The notes below the pieces were generated by a model that saw only the letters and a list, made by a program, of their open reading frames with translations, did no database searches and was not told the DNA's origin. Below, in pieces: positions 25,597 through 34,064 of a stretch of 54,805 nucleotides of DNA (its first letter is position 1; every line of letters begins with the position of its first letter). The stretch is from positions 1 through 54,805 of the forward strand of contig NZ_LROM01000115.1 of NCBI RefSeq assembly GCF_001758785.1. Direction: 5' to 3'. The DNA comes from Duganella phyllosphaerae. Its GTDB lineage: Bacteria; Pseudomonadota; Gammaproteobacteria; Burkholderiales; Burkholderiaceae_D. The position numbers were made by a program, and so were the translations under genes.

Positions 25597-27552
25597 ATGA
25601 GCGAATTAGCAGACCAGGAACACGACGACCAATTGATGCGCGAGCTTGGCCTGGCCGACCTCGGCTTCTCGCTGATGCGCCTCGAAGGCCGGGTGTTCCT
25701 GCGCCTGACCGGCGTGGTGCATTACGGCGGCCGCAGCTACCCGTACGACCTGGTGCCTGCGCAAGGCGTGCTGGCCAAGCCGTCGAAGTGGCGCAAGCTC
25801 GACGCCGACGCCCGCGCCGCCGTCCTGCGCGAACGCGCCAGCCCGGCGGTGGTCGAGGAACTGCACGGCCACGTGCAGGCATTCGTACAGGAAATTGCCG
25901 ACGCCAGCGACGATTGCGACCTCGATCCGCAACCGTTCCTGCAAGGCCTGGCCGATATGCAGATCTCGGAGCCGGCCGGCATGGTGTTCGACCGTATCCG
26001 CCAGCGCCTCGAGCACGCGGTCGAGCGCGACATGGAAGAGCAGCATGCCGAGCGCACCCGCCAGAGCATCAACCTGGCCGAGTATCCGGCGTCGTTCGAG
26101 GTGGCACGCCGCCTCAAGCGCAAGTTCATCGCGCTGCTGGGCCCGACCAACTCCGGCAAGACCCACCAGGCCATCGAAGCGCTGGCCAAGGCGCCCAGCG
26201 GCGTGTACCTGGCGCCGCTGCGCCTGCTGGCGCTGGAAAACTACGAACGCCTGCAAGCGATGCAGCAGCACGGCCGGCCGCTGGCCGTCAGCCTGGTCAC
26301 GGGCGAAGAACGGCGGCTGGAACCGGGCGCCACCCACGTCGCCAGCACGGTCGAAATGCTCGACACCCGCACCCCGGTGGACGTGGCCGTGATCGATGAA
26401 ATCCAGATGCTGGCCGACCGCGACCGCGGCGCCGCCTGGACCGCCGCCGTCTGCGGCGCGCCGGCCCACACCGTGTACCTGGTGGGCGCGCCGGAAGCGC
26501 GGCGCGCCATCGAAGTGCTGGCCGCGCGGCTGGACTGCGAGCTGGAAGTGCATGTACTCAAGCGCAAGGGGCCGCTGTCGATGGAAGAGAGCCCGGTGCG
26601 CAAGCTCACCGGGCTGCGCCGCGGCGACGCCATCATCTGCTTCTCGCGCCGCGAAGTGCTGATGTGGCGCGACAACGTCACCGAAGCGGGCCTGTCGGTC
26701 GCTACCGTGTACGGCAACCTGTCGCCGGAAGTGCGGCGCGCCCAGGCCCAGCGCTTTCGCGACGGCGCCGCCGACGTGGTGGTGGGCACCGACGCGATCG
26801 CCATGGGCCTGAACATGCCGATCGCGCGCATCGTCATGACCACCAGCGTCAAGTACAACGGTGTCGAAGAGGAAGAAATTCCGGCCGCGCTGGCGCGCCA
26901 GATCGCCGGCCGGGCAGGGCGCTTCGGCGTCCATGAAGAAGGCCTGGTGGCCGGCTTCGACGCCGAGACCCATAACGTGATGCGCTCGCTGCTGCGCGAA
27001 AAGCCGGTGCCACTGAAGACCACCGGCTTTGCGGTCGCGCCCACGCTCGAACATTTGCACCGCATCTCGGCCGTGACCAACGAGCACGGCCTGGCCAAGC
27101 TGCTCAAGCGTTTTGTCCACAACATCGACGTGCCCGATGGGTTTTTCTACCCGCGCATCACCGAGGACCAGTTCGAGCGCGCGGCCTGGCTCGACATGCT
27201 GCAACTGTCGGTGGCGGAAAAGTTCGCGCTGTCGCTGGTGCCGATCTCGGCCAAGGTGCACAGCCTGCAACATGCCTGGGAAAGCTGGGCAACGGCGCTG
27301 GCGCACAAGAAAATCACCCACCTCAAGCCGGAAAACAACCCGCTGCACTACATGAACTTGCAGGAAGCGGAAGACGCCTGCCGCCTGTACTCGGCTTACG
27401 CCTGGCTGGCCTACCGCCAACCCGAATATTTCCCCGACACGGTGCTGGCGCTGCGACTGTCACGCGAAGCGTCGGAGCGTGTCGATGCGATTTTGCAGGA
27501 TCAGAATTCGGCGGCGCGCAAGCGGCAGCCGAAGAAGTTCAGGCGTCGTTAG
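25597..27552 (+). CDS. SUV3-like superfamily 2 RNA helicase
   Basis: A protein of 651 residues. An N-terminal region of about 165 residues precedes the helicase core: Walker A GPTNSGKT (about 180-187), motif Ia YLAPLRLLALENYERL, Walker B VIDEIQML (DEIQ box), motif IV AIICFSRREV, motif V GTDAIAMGLNMPI and motif VI QIAGRAGRFG. The DEIQ box and the order of motifs match the SUV3 group, known best as the mitochondrial degradosome helicase; a C-terminal region (about 500-620) fits the SUV3 C-domain. It should unwind RNA, perhaps in decay with an exoribonuclease. It is transcribed alone. Length and motif integrity suggest a functional enzyme. Confidence 0.88.
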   Translation: MSELADQEHDDQLMRELGLADLGFSLMRLEGRVFLRLTGVVHYGGRSYPYDLVPAQGVLAKPSKWRKLDADARAAVLRERASPAVVEELHGHVQAFVQEIADASDDCDLDPQPFLQGLADMQISEPAGMVFDRIRQRLEHAVERDMEEQHAERTRQSINLAEYPASFEVARRLKRKFIALLGPTNSGKTHQAIEALAKAPSGVYLAPLRLLALENYERLQAMQQHGRPLAVSLVTGEERRLEPGATHVASTVEMLDTRTPVDVAVIDEIQMLADRDRGAAWTAAVCGAPAHTVYLVGAPEARRAIEVLAARLDCELEVHVLKRKGPLSMEESPVRKLTGLRRGDAIICFSRREVLMWRDNVTEAGLSVATVYGNLSPEVRRAQAQRFRDGAADVVVGTDAIAMGLNMPIARIVMTTSVKYNGVEEEEIPAALARQIAGRAGRFGVHEEGLVAGFDAETHNVMRSLLREKPVPLKTTGFAVAPTLEHLHRISAVTNEHGLAKLLKRFVHNIDVPDGFFYPRITEDQFERAAWLDMLQLSVAEKFALSLVPISAKVHSLQHAWESWATALAHKKITHLKPENNPLHYMNLQEAEDACRLYSAYAWLAYRQPEYFPDTVLALRLSREASERVDAILQDQNSAARKRQPKKFRRR

Positions 27553-27715
27553 GATAGAGTGGGGCGCATGAAGCCATTTGCCGTGCGCGGAGCACGAGGG
27601 CGTCGATCAATTGTCGGGCGAGATGATCGCCGGGGCCGGGCGCCGTGATACCACGAGCCTGATCAATATGCCTGGGCGGCAAGGAAGAACTGCTTGGTCA
27701 TCGTCCGCCTTCTTT

Positions 27716-27742
27716 CGTGAGTACACCGATTGTGCACTCACG
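27716..27742. promoter_or_regulatory. Inverted repeat CGTGAGTACAC / GTGCACTCACG
   Basis: Two 11-nt arms with one mismatch (a G-U pair in RNA) are separated by 5 nt. It lies about 40 bp beyond the stop of the small minus-strand gene and has no T-run on either strand. It could be an operator or an RNA hairpin. The rest of 27553-27783 holds no credible gene. Confidence 0.4.
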
Positions 27743-27783
27743 CGAACGATATTTGCTACGGTTATTCGTGTTGCTGGTACGAC

Positions 27784-27921
27784 TTACAGCGGCTGGTAAG
27801 GACCGTGGCTGTACGGCTCGGCCCACAATTCGAAGATGCGGCGAACGATGGCTTTCCACGAACGGCGTGGGGCTTTGGGGGCAGCGGCGATGGTGTTGAT
27901 GTTGGCGGTAGCGGTGGTCAT
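27784..27921 (-). CDS. Small basic protein of 45 residues (unknown)
   Basis: A short frame with a strong AGGAG 8 nt before its ATG encodes 45 residues. It has an Ala/Thr-rich start (MTTATANINTIAAAPKAP), a basic, aromatic core (RRSWKAIVRRIFELWAEPY) and a C-terminal SHGPYQPL. The core is predicted as an amphipathic helix with alternating Arg/Lys and bulky hydrophobic residues, so it might contact RNA or the membrane surface. It resembles short DUF1127-like proteins only in general composition; I would not assign it. The ribosome site and biased amino-acid pattern support it as a real gene. An A+T-rich stretch (27960-28080) lies upstream and probably carries its promoter. Confidence 0.6.
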   Translation of the reverse strand: MTTATANINTIAAAPKAPRRSWKAIVRRIFELWAEPYSHGPYQPL

Positions 27922-28085
27922 GATGGGCTCCTGTGAACTGCATTCAATGTGTCGATGAATGAATCTTACCGAAGTCGCAGATATAAAGATAATTTCAATT
28001 TGCGATAAATGACATTCTTAAATTGAATTTCTTGGATGGAAGAGATGTGTCTTCTGGTGATATCTGTTATGCCAGGGGCATGGAC

Positions 28086-28118
28086 AAAAAAAAACGCCAA
28101 CCGGACTGCCGGCTGGCG
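28086..28118 (-). terminator. Rho-independent terminator of tRNA-Lys copy 1
   Basis: On the minus strand, stem CGCCAGCCGG / CCGGTTGGCG with a 4-nt loop is followed by nine T residues. It lies 15 bp after the tRNA 3' end. Confidence 0.92.
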
Positions 28119-28132
28119 TTTTGACGATGTCT

Positions 28133-28208
28133 TGGTAGGCCGTGCGGGATTCGAACCTGCGACCAACGGATTAAAAGTCCGCTGCTCTACCAGCTGAGCT
28201 AACGACCC
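28133..28208 (-). tRNA. tRNA-Lys (anticodon TTT), copy 1
   Basis: A 76-nt gene including an encoded CCA. The D arm (GCTCAGCTGGTAGAGC), the anticodon loop CTTTTAA with anticodon TTT, the T arm (GCAGGTTCGAATCCCGC) and a 7-bp acceptor stem are all intact. It is followed by its own terminator. An identical copy in the same orientation lies at 36266-36341; the identity extends three bases beyond the CCA end. Confidence 0.98.
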
Positions 28209-28386
28209 AAGGGCGCGAATTTTACAGGCGGCGGGCGAAAAATTCAACCCTGCGGCAAAGATTTTGCGACCCGATGCTGGCGTGGCCGGATCGTCCGTGC
28301 GCCCCCGATTCCCCGACCTCCGCTATGATAGCGACCTTGTTGGCAAGCTTGTCAGCGTATCAACGACAAGTAGGACAAGGAATCAC

Positions 28387-29538
28387 ATGACTTCTGCTGT
28401 ATTAAAAAAACAATATGCGCCATTGCAGTTCGGCTATATCAACCTGCTCAAGGTCGCAGCCGCGCAACTGATCGTGCTGCACCACCTGGCGTTCTACGGG
28501 CCGATGGCCGACTACGTGCGCCCGGTATTTCCCGACCTGATCGGCTTCCTGGGCGACAGCGCCCGCATCGCGGTGCAAGTGTTCCTGGTGATTGGCGGGT
28601 TCCTGGCGGCCAAGTCCTTGTCGCCTGCCGGTCTGCCGTCGCACGCCCACCCACTCGGCGCGATCTGGCACCGCTACGCCAAGCTGGCGCCGCCGTTCAT
28701 CGCCGCCACCCTGGTGGCCGCTGTCGCCTCGGCCCTGGCCAGCCGCTGGATGGTGCATGACTCGATCTCGGAACCTGCCACGCTGGCGCAACTGGCCGCC
28801 CACGCGGCGCTGCTGCATGGCGTGCTTGACTATCCGTCGCTGTCTGCCGGCGCCTGGTATGTCGCCATCGACTTCCAGCTGTATGCGGCGCTGGTGTTGC
28901 TGCTGTGGAGCGCTGGCGTGCTGGTCGGCAAGCACGCGGTGCGCTGGCTGATGCCGCTGCTGGTCGCCGTCGGCATCATCGTGTCGCTGCTGCATTTCAA
29001 TCTCGATCCCGCGTGGGATTCCTGGGCGCCCTATTTCTTCGGCAGTTATGGCCTGGGCCTGATGGCGTGGTGGGGCAGCGATCCCGAGCGTAAGCCTGGC
29101 GCCGCCACCCTGATCATGCTGGCGGCGCTGTTGCCGGCGCTGGGCGCGCTGGTGCTGGAATTTCGCAGCCGGATTGCGCTGGCGCTGGTGGTCGCAAGCG
29201 TGCTGTTCGTTTGCGGCCGCATCAAGACTGCCTCAAACGGCCATGGCTGGGCGGCCATCAACCAGCTCGGCAAAATTTCTTACGCGGTTTTCCTGATTCA
29301 CTTCCCGGTGTGCCTGCTGGTCAATGCGGCATTCACCCGCTTCGTCGAGCCCGAACCGGAATTGCAAATGCTGGGCATGCTGGTTGCGTGGAGTGGCAGC
29401 CTGCTGGCCGGCGCAGCCTTCCATCGCTGGGTGGAACTGCCGCTGGGCCGTGCCGTACAGCTGGTCAGCGACAAGATCGACACACGCGACTGGTTCAAGC
29501 CGGACAGCAGCCGCACTGGCGTGGTGACGCTGCGATAA
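28387..29538 (+). CDS. Acyltransferase 3 family membrane protein
   Basis: A protein of 383 residues. I chose the ATG at 28387 because it follows ACAAGGAATC. About ten membrane helices. The first region (YINLLKVAAAQLIVLHHLAFYG) has the double-His LHH of the acyltransferase-3 family, whose members O-acylate sugars, lipids or peptidoglycan at the membrane. Then QVFLVIGGFLAAKSL, a second family-typical segment, and LGKISYAVFLIHFPVCLLV near residue 300, with the late His. No glycan genes are nearby, so the target is unknown. It is the first gene inside the interval between the two tRNA-Lys copies and ends in its own terminator. Confidence 0.9.
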   Translation: MTSAVLKKQYAPLQFGYINLLKVAAAQLIVLHHLAFYGPMADYVRPVFPDLIGFLGDSARIAVQVFLVIGGFLAAKSLSPAGLPSHAHPLGAIWHRYAKLAPPFIAATLVAAVASALASRWMVHDSISEPATLAQLAAHAALLHGVLDYPSLSAGAWYVAIDFQLYAALVLLLWSAGVLVGKHAVRWLMPLLVAVGIIVSLLHFNLDPAWDSWAPYFFGSYGLGLMAWWGSDPERKPGAATLIMLAALLPALGALVLEFRSRIALALVVASVLFVCGRIKTASNGHGWAAINQLGKISYAVFLIHFPVCLLVNAAFTRFVEPEPELQMLGMLVAWSGSLLAGAAFHRWVELPLGRAVQLVSDKIDTRDWFKPDSSRTGVVTLR

Positions 29539-29565
29539 GGACATCGATTGTAGATTTTCAGCAAA

Positions 29566-29590
29566 ACGCCGGCCTCGCGCCGGCGTTTTT
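29566..29590 (+). terminator. Rho-independent terminator after the acyltransferase gene
   Basis: Stem ACGCCGGC / GCCGGCGT with a 5-nt loop followed by TTTT, 28 bp after the stop. Confidence 0.88.
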
Positions 29591-29713
29591 CATGGTGTTA
29601 CTTATATGATTTTGGAATATCAGAACACAAATAAATGATAGCTTGCCATTCCGGTCACAGGCGTAGTATTTCCGTCGTGCAGTCACAATAATTACACAAG
29701 CCACTGCGCCGGA

Positions 29714-29744
29714 ACTGCCTGTCACAACAATATCAACAGGCAGT
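29714..29744. promoter_or_regulatory. Perfect inverted repeat upstream of the TonB-receptor gene
   Basis: ACTGCCTGT-N13-ACAGGCAGT, 40 bp before the receptor ATG. The arms are perfect. It may be a regulator-binding dyad or a 5'-leader hairpin; with a centre-to-centre arm distance of two helical turns it would suit a dimeric regulator. No sigma factor boxes could be placed with confidence in 29591-29783. Confidence 0.45.
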
Positions 29745-29783
29745 CATCCATGTCATTTCTAAAAATACAAAGATGGAGACTAA

Positions 29784-32558
29784 ATGGCAATGCAACACTC
29801 GACCCTGCGCAAGACCCTCCTGGCCGCGCTGATCGCCGACATCCTGTTGGCGGCCGGCGCTCAAGCCCAGACGCCCGATCAACCCGCCGTCGATGCCTCC
29901 GCCCAGGTGGTGGTGAGCGGCATCCGGGCATCGCTGTCGTCGTCGCTCAACACCAAGCGCATGCAAGATGGCGTGGTGGACGCGGTGTCGGCCGAAGACG
30001 CCGGCAAGTTCCCCGACACCAATATCGCCGAATCGCTGCAACGCGTGACCGGCGTGCAAATCCAGCGCAACGGTGGCGAAGGGCGCTACATTTCCGTACG
30101 CGGCCTGGGGCCCGAATTCAACAACGTGCTGGTCAACGGCCGCACCATGACCAGCGATACCGGCGGGCGCGAGTTCTCGTTCGACCTGCTGTCGTCCGAC
30201 CTGATCTCGAAGGCGCTGGTGTACAAGACCTCGCAGCCGTTCCTGCCCGAGGGCGGCATCGGTTCCACGGTCGATATCCAGACCGCGCGGCCGCTGTCGG
30301 GCAAGATTGGCCACAGTTCGGTGGTCAATGTCTCGAGCTCGTGGGATTCCAATTCGAAGAAATACACGCCCAACGCCAGCGGCATGTATTCGTTCGCCAA
30401 CGCCGATCGCACCTTTGGCGTGACCGGCTCGCTGTCGTACACCGACCGCGCGTCCAAGCAGAACAAGGCCATCAACGATGCCTGGAATTACCGCGACGTC
30501 TCGATGATCAATGGCGACCTCAACTCGCGCGGCCTGACCATGGCCGATGTCACCACCCGCAAGCTGTATATGCCGCAAAGCTACGGCTTCCAGCAGGAAG
30601 ACGAAAGCCGCAAGCGCGTGGTCGGCAATCTGACCGTGCAGTACAACCCGTCGCCGACCTGGAAGATGACTGCCGACGGCCTGTACTCGCGCCTCGACCA
30701 GAACAACAAGATCATCGCCTTCAGCGACTGGAACAACCCTGCCCAGCTGGCCGTGAAGTATGACCAGAACGACCAGGTGACCAGCTTCCTGCGCCCCGGT
30801 TCCACCTTCTACGCCAACAACCCGGCCTTGGCCGGTCCCGGCACGCTGCTGGGCGAGGCCAATTCCAACGACATGATCGCCAAGGGCGGCGACCGGCTCT
30901 CGATCACCAAGGCCTTCGGCCTGAACTCGAAGTGGAAAGTGGGCGACGAGTGGCGCATCGAAGCCGATATCTCCACCTCGCGCACCACGTCGGACTCCAA
31001 CGACATGTGGGTGGTGGCCGGCATGATCCCGAAGAACGGCGACACGCTCACCTACGGCAGCACGCCCACCATCACCTTTGGCGACAACATCGCCGATCCG
31101 AACAACGTCAGCGCCCACGCCGTCTCCAACGGCGACATCCGCAATACCGACAAGCTGCACGAGGGCCGCCTGAGCGCCGCCTGGGAACACGAGATCGGCT
31201 ACTTCAAGGGCATCGACACCGGCGTGGCCCACTCGCAGCGCAAGGTCGATCGCACCAAGTGGGGCAACGATGCCTGGAACGCGTTCAGTGGGTACCACGT
31301 GAAATTGCCGTCATCGCTGTTTACGGTAAAGCAGATGGACGACTTCATGAACACCGGCGGCAACATCCCGAGCCAGTACCTGAGCTTCGACCCGTATGCG
31401 TACATGAACTACCTGAACCAGCCGTCGCTGCTGCCGCAGTCGAACGATCCGGCCTACTACTCCGACCTGACGCGCTTCCCCAACGGCCCGATGGCGATCG
31501 ACTACACCAAGCCGTCGATGTGGGCGGTGAAGGAAAAAGTGACCAGCATGTACCTCGACTCGAAGTGGGAGGGCAGCGGCTGGTCGGCCAACGCGGGCGT
31601 GCGCCTGGTGCGCGTGAAATCGTCGTCCACCGGTATCAGCCGCGAACTGCTGTCGGCCGTGAAAAGCCCGAACGACACCACCTTCATCCAGGTATGGGGC
31701 CCCAACCAGGTCACCACGGTGGACAACAGCTATAACAGCGTGCTGCCCTCGGCGAACATCAAGTTCGACCTGCGTTCCGACATGCTGCTGCGCCTGGGCG
31801 CCTCCAAGACCGAAACCCGTCCCACGCTGAACCAGCTGGGCGTGGACAACTGGTACGGCGGCCGTTTCGGCGACGTGCAGACCGGTGGCGGCAACCCGTA
31901 CCTCAAGCCGATGCAGTCGAAGAACTTCGATGTCTCGTACGAGTGGTACCTGTCCAAGACCAACTACGTGAGCGCGGCCGTGTTCATGAAAAAGGTGTCG
32001 GACTTCCTCGAGACCACCATCGTCGACATGCGCATCCCGCAGTTCAACGAGATCGTCCACGACTCGCGCGTGCGCAACGGCCAGAAGGGCAAGATCAAGG
32101 GCGTGGAGATCGCCGGCCAGTACGCGTTCGACACGTCGGTCGGCTGGCTGCAGGGCTTTGGCGTATCGGCCAACTACACCTACGTGGACGCCAGCGCCCA
32201 GCGCGAGACCGACAACGTCGCCACGCCGTCGTGCGGCTATCCGGGCTTGTCGCCGCAGTCGTATAACGGCTCGGTGTTCTACGAGCGCGGCGACTTCCAG
32301 GCGCGCGTGAGCTACAACTGGCGCAACCACTTCTCGGTCGATTGCGGCGGCGGCAGCACCCAGGCCCGCAACCGCTCGGCCTATGGCCAGACCGACGCCA
32401 GCCTGCGCTACAACCTCACGCCCAACCTGGCGATCTACGCCGACGCAATCAACATCGCCAACTCGCGCACCCACGAGTACGCGGTCAACGAAAGCCAGTT
32501 CCTGACGCTGGAGGATGTGGGGCGGCGCGTGAGTGTGGGCTTGCGGGCGGCGTTTTAA
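29784..32558 (+). CDS. TonB-dependent outer-membrane receptor
   Basis: A protein of 924 residues. Signal peptide cleaved near LAAGAQA-Q (residue 28). The plug domain (about 40-165) begins with VVVSGIRASLSSSLNTKR and has FPDTNIAESLQRVTGVQIQR, the signature of the TIGR01782 group common in Xanthomonas and Caulobacter. These receptors take up plant or polymer-derived sugars rather than iron. A barrel of about 750 residues follows, ending in GRRVSVGLRAAF with terminal Phe. GGAG lies 10 nt before the ATG. It has no adjacent inner-membrane transporter, glycoside hydrolase or sigma regulator, so the ligand is unknown. It lies between the two tRNA-Lys copies. Confidence 0.93.
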   Translation: MAMQHSTLRKTLLAALIADILLAAGAQAQTPDQPAVDASAQVVVSGIRASLSSSLNTKRMQDGVVDAVSAEDAGKFPDTNIAESLQRVTGVQIQRNGGEGRYISVRGLGPEFNNVLVNGRTMTSDTGGREFSFDLLSSDLISKALVYKTSQPFLPEGGIGSTVDIQTARPLSGKIGHSSVVNVSSSWDSNSKKYTPNASGMYSFANADRTFGVTGSLSYTDRASKQNKAINDAWNYRDVSMINGDLNSRGLTMADVTTRKLYMPQSYGFQQEDESRKRVVGNLTVQYNPSPTWKMTADGLYSRLDQNNKIIAFSDWNNPAQLAVKYDQNDQVTSFLRPGSTFYANNPALAGPGTLLGEANSNDMIAKGGDRLSITKAFGLNSKWKVGDEWRIEADISTSRTTSDSNDMWVVAGMIPKNGDTLTYGSTPTITFGDNIADPNNVSAHAVSNGDIRNTDKLHEGRLSAAWEHEIGYFKGIDTGVAHSQRKVDRTKWGNDAWNAFSGYHVKLPSSLFTVKQMDDFMNTGGNIPSQYLSFDPYAYMNYLNQPSLLPQSNDPAYYSDLTRFPNGPMAIDYTKPSMWAVKEKVTSMYLDSKWEGSGWSANAGVRLVRVKSSSTGISRELLSAVKSPNDTTFIQVWGPNQVTTVDNSYNSVLPSANIKFDLRSDMLLRLGASKTETRPTLNQLGVDNWYGGRFGDVQTGGGNPYLKPMQSKNFDVSYEWYLSKTNYVSAAVFMKKVSDFLETTIVDMRIPQFNEIVHDSRVRNGQKGKIKGVEIAGQYAFDTSVGWLQGFGVSANYTYVDASAQRETDNVATPSCGYPGLSPQSYNGSVFYERGDFQARVSYNWRNHFSVDCGGGSTQARNRSAYGQTDASLRYNLTPNLAIYADAINIANSRTHEYAVNESQFLTLEDVGRRVSVGLRAAF

Positions 32559-32576
32559 GTGTGGCGGGCGGGAGCG

Positions 32577-33062
32577 TCACCAATGTGGTGGCGCTTCCGT
32601 TTCCGGTAGCGGCTGGACGCCGAGGCGAAACCTGCAGGTCCACTTGAACGGGCGCCGGATGAAGGCTGGATCGGAGAAGAAAGGTAGTGCGAACGATGGC
32701 TTCGGCAACAAGGTCAATGTGTGGGCCAGACCGCCGAAAAAGCGGAAACGCACCGTGTTCGCCCCCGCCGCATCGAGATCCGAGAATATACCAGTGCAGT
32801 ACATCGCCCCGAGCCACGCCGTGTCCTGCGTGTTGAGATCCTTGTCCAGCATGTAGATGTGCAGGATCTCTTCGTACGGAACATCATCGGTGACGAACAG
32901 CAGCAGGTATGGCCCCCACGTCAGCGCAGCCTCCAGGATGACGCCGTCGAGTACCTTGCCCGTCGGCGCACCGGCCATCATCAGTTCGCTGTACGCTGTC
33001 TGGTCCGACGTTGGCGGCTGTATGGTGCGCAGCGTGTAGTTGCAAGATGGGGTGGCGTTCAT
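32577..33062 (-). CDS. Unrecognised protein, paralogue of the gene at 34800 (family 'B1')
   Basis: A protein of 161 residues. No known family was recognised. It aligns without gaps over about 130 residues with the product of the 34800-35408 gene at roughly half identity; shared blocks include LEAAL-W, TDD(V/I)P(Y/F)EE, IYM(L/F)D-DL, DTA-LGAMY-TG-F and FRFFGG. There is no signal peptide or membrane helix, so it is probably cytoplasmic, a compact alpha/beta protein by appearance. It converges with the TonB-receptor gene (18-bp gap). It may be a solitary duplicate of a partner protein from the operon at 34065-36113. The ribosome site is weak. Confidence 0.7.
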   Translation of the reverse strand: MNATPSCNYTLRTIQPPTSDQTAYSELMMAGAPTGKVLDGVILEAALTWGPYLLLFVTDDVPYEEILHIYMLDKDLNTQDTAWLGAMYCTGIFSDLDAAGANTVRFRFFGGLAHTLTLLPKPSFALPFFSDPAFIRRPFKWTCRFRLGVQPLPETEAPPHW

Positions 33063-33225
33063 TCGGGGGAACTGGAGGGTTGGCGCAAGGTTGAAGTGAT
33101 TGCCAGGAATTATAAGGGAACAGCGCTATTCACCGCATTGGGGTTGGCGATCCGTCCCGATGCGATTACCATGTGCAACCCTGAGGTTCCCTGTATCAAT
33201 CGCATCAACAAGAGAGGACGGTCGC

Positions 33226-33456
33226 ATGACCTACGAAGAATACCTGGATGAGGTCACCACGCTGATCTTCGAAAAATTTGGCGTGCCGGAAGCGGCTGCC
33301 GTGAAACTGGTGGTATCGGCGCAGGACAAGGAGTTTTTTGTCCGGCACGACGAGAACGAAAGCCTGCGCACGGTCGAGCAGGCGCACCAGGATGCCAAGG
33401 CGATTTACGAAGCGTCGCAACTCGGCGTTGGCAAGAAGGTGGGCAAGCCGAGGTAG
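33226..33456 (+). CDS. Small acidic/helical hypothetical protein
   Basis: A protein of 76 residues with AGAGGAC 9 nt before the ATG at 33226. Sequence starts MTYEEYLDEVTTLIFEKFG and ends in a basic tail (GVGKKVGKPR). It looks mostly alpha-helical with two or three helices, without cysteines or a membrane segment. Function unknown. It is transcribed toward the toxin-antitoxin pair 77 bp downstream, but there is no evidence of a shared transcript. The preceding 163 bp (33063-33225) hold nothing recognisable besides its presumed promoter. Confidence 0.65.
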   Translation: MTYEEYLDEVTTLIFEKFGVPEAAAVKLVVSAQDKEFFVRHDENESLRTVEQAHQDAKAIYEASQLGVGKKVGKPR

Positions 33457-33520
33457 TATTGTCGGACGACGCCGAGCGCTCTCAGGTACGAAATAGCTAG
33501 CTGCGGCCACTATCCATTAC

Positions 33521-33526
33521 TACAAT
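33521..33526 (+). promoter_or_regulatory. Putative -10 box of brnTA, possibly giving a leaderless transcript
   Basis: TACAAT lies with its last base 7 nt before the A of the brnT ATG, so transcription may start at the start codon itself. No Shine-Dalgarno is seen before brnT. A convincing -35 box is missing. An AGCTAGCT palindrome at 33495-33502 may be part of an operator. Confidence 0.4.
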
Positions 33527-33532
33527 CCTCAA

Positions 33533-33799
33533 ATGAGGATTACTTTCGACGCAGCGAAACGACAGAAAACTCGCGTTGAGAGAGGCCTTGATTTCGCCCT
33601 TGCGGGGGAAGTTTTTGCGGGGTTGAACGTTACCGCGAGCGACGATCGTAAAGAATATGGTGAGCTGAGATATATAACGACCGGCTTTCTCGGTGGTCGG
33701 GTTGTAGTCTGGACGCCGCGTGGCCGGGCTAGACGAGTTATCAGTATGAGGAGAGCAAATGAACGTGAAATTGCAAAATTCTCCCGCGCTGTGGGTTGA
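33533..33799 (+). CDS. brnT: BrnT family ribonuclease toxin
   Basis: A protein of 88 residues, the usual BrnT length. It follows the family pattern: FDAAKRQKTRVERGLDFALAGEVF, then DDRKEYGELRYITTGFLGGRVVVWTPRGRARRVISMRRANEREI, where R-ISMRRANEREI corresponds to the conserved IISARKAxxRE of BrnT, a RelE-fold mRNase-type toxin. The ATG at 33533 lacks a ribosome site. Its 3' end overlaps the antitoxin gene by 41 bp. Toxin-first order with an overlapping BrnA is the standard layout. Residues expected for activity (Arg/Glu of the last motif) are present, so it appears intact. Confidence 0.88.
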   Translation: MRITFDAAKRQKTRVERGLDFALAGEVFAGLNVTASDDRKEYGELRYITTGFLGGRVVVWTPRGRARRVISMRRANEREIAKFSRAVG

Positions 33800-34058
33800 C
33801 CCCGACGATGCGCCCGAACTGTCAGACGAATTTTTCGATAAAGGAACCTGGCGGGTGGGGGAGCAGGTGGTATCCCCTCACGAAGCGTACGCACTTGTCG
33901 GTCAGCAAGTAGCGCAGCCGTCCGCAATCAGCGCCACAGTGAGTACGACGCTGCGACTCGACGTCGATGTCCTGCAAGCCTTTAAAGCGACTGGAGAGGG
34001 CTGGCAGTTACTGATGAATATCGCCTTGAAGGAATGGCTCTCGCAACGGAAGCAGTGA
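33759..34058 (+). CDS. brnA: BrnA family antitoxin
   Basis: A protein of 99 residues. The C-terminal half, VSTTLRLDVDVLQAFKATGEGWQLLMNIALKEWL, is the conserved BrnA DNA-binding/dimerisation region (consensus -RLD-DVL-AF+ATG-GWQ--IN-AL+E). The N-terminal half (about 1-45) is acidic (DPDDAPELSDEFF) and suits toxin wrapping. The ATG follows a strong GAGGAGAG by 3-4 nt. As in the family it probably represses its own operon. The overlap with brnT couples the two. It ends 6 bp before the convergent endopeptidase gene. Confidence 0.88.
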   Translation: MNVKLQNSPALWVDPDDAPELSDEFFDKGTWRVGEQVVSPHEAYALVGQQVAQPSAISATVSTTLRLDVDVLQAFKATGEGWQLLMNIALKEWLSQRKQ

Positions 34059-34064
34059 CCTCGG

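Noticed and set aside
27698..27943. An 81-codon minus-strand frame covering the small-protein region
   Set aside because: It has no ribosome site and a His/Arg/Ser-rich sequence; the 45-codon frame at 27784-27921 has the AGGAG and is preferred.
29595..29783. Cobalamin riboswitch before the TonB receptor, suggested by GCCACTG near 29699
   Set aside because: The other conserved boxes (GGGAA, the B12 box) are missing and the leader is too short; the receptor is not of BtuB type.
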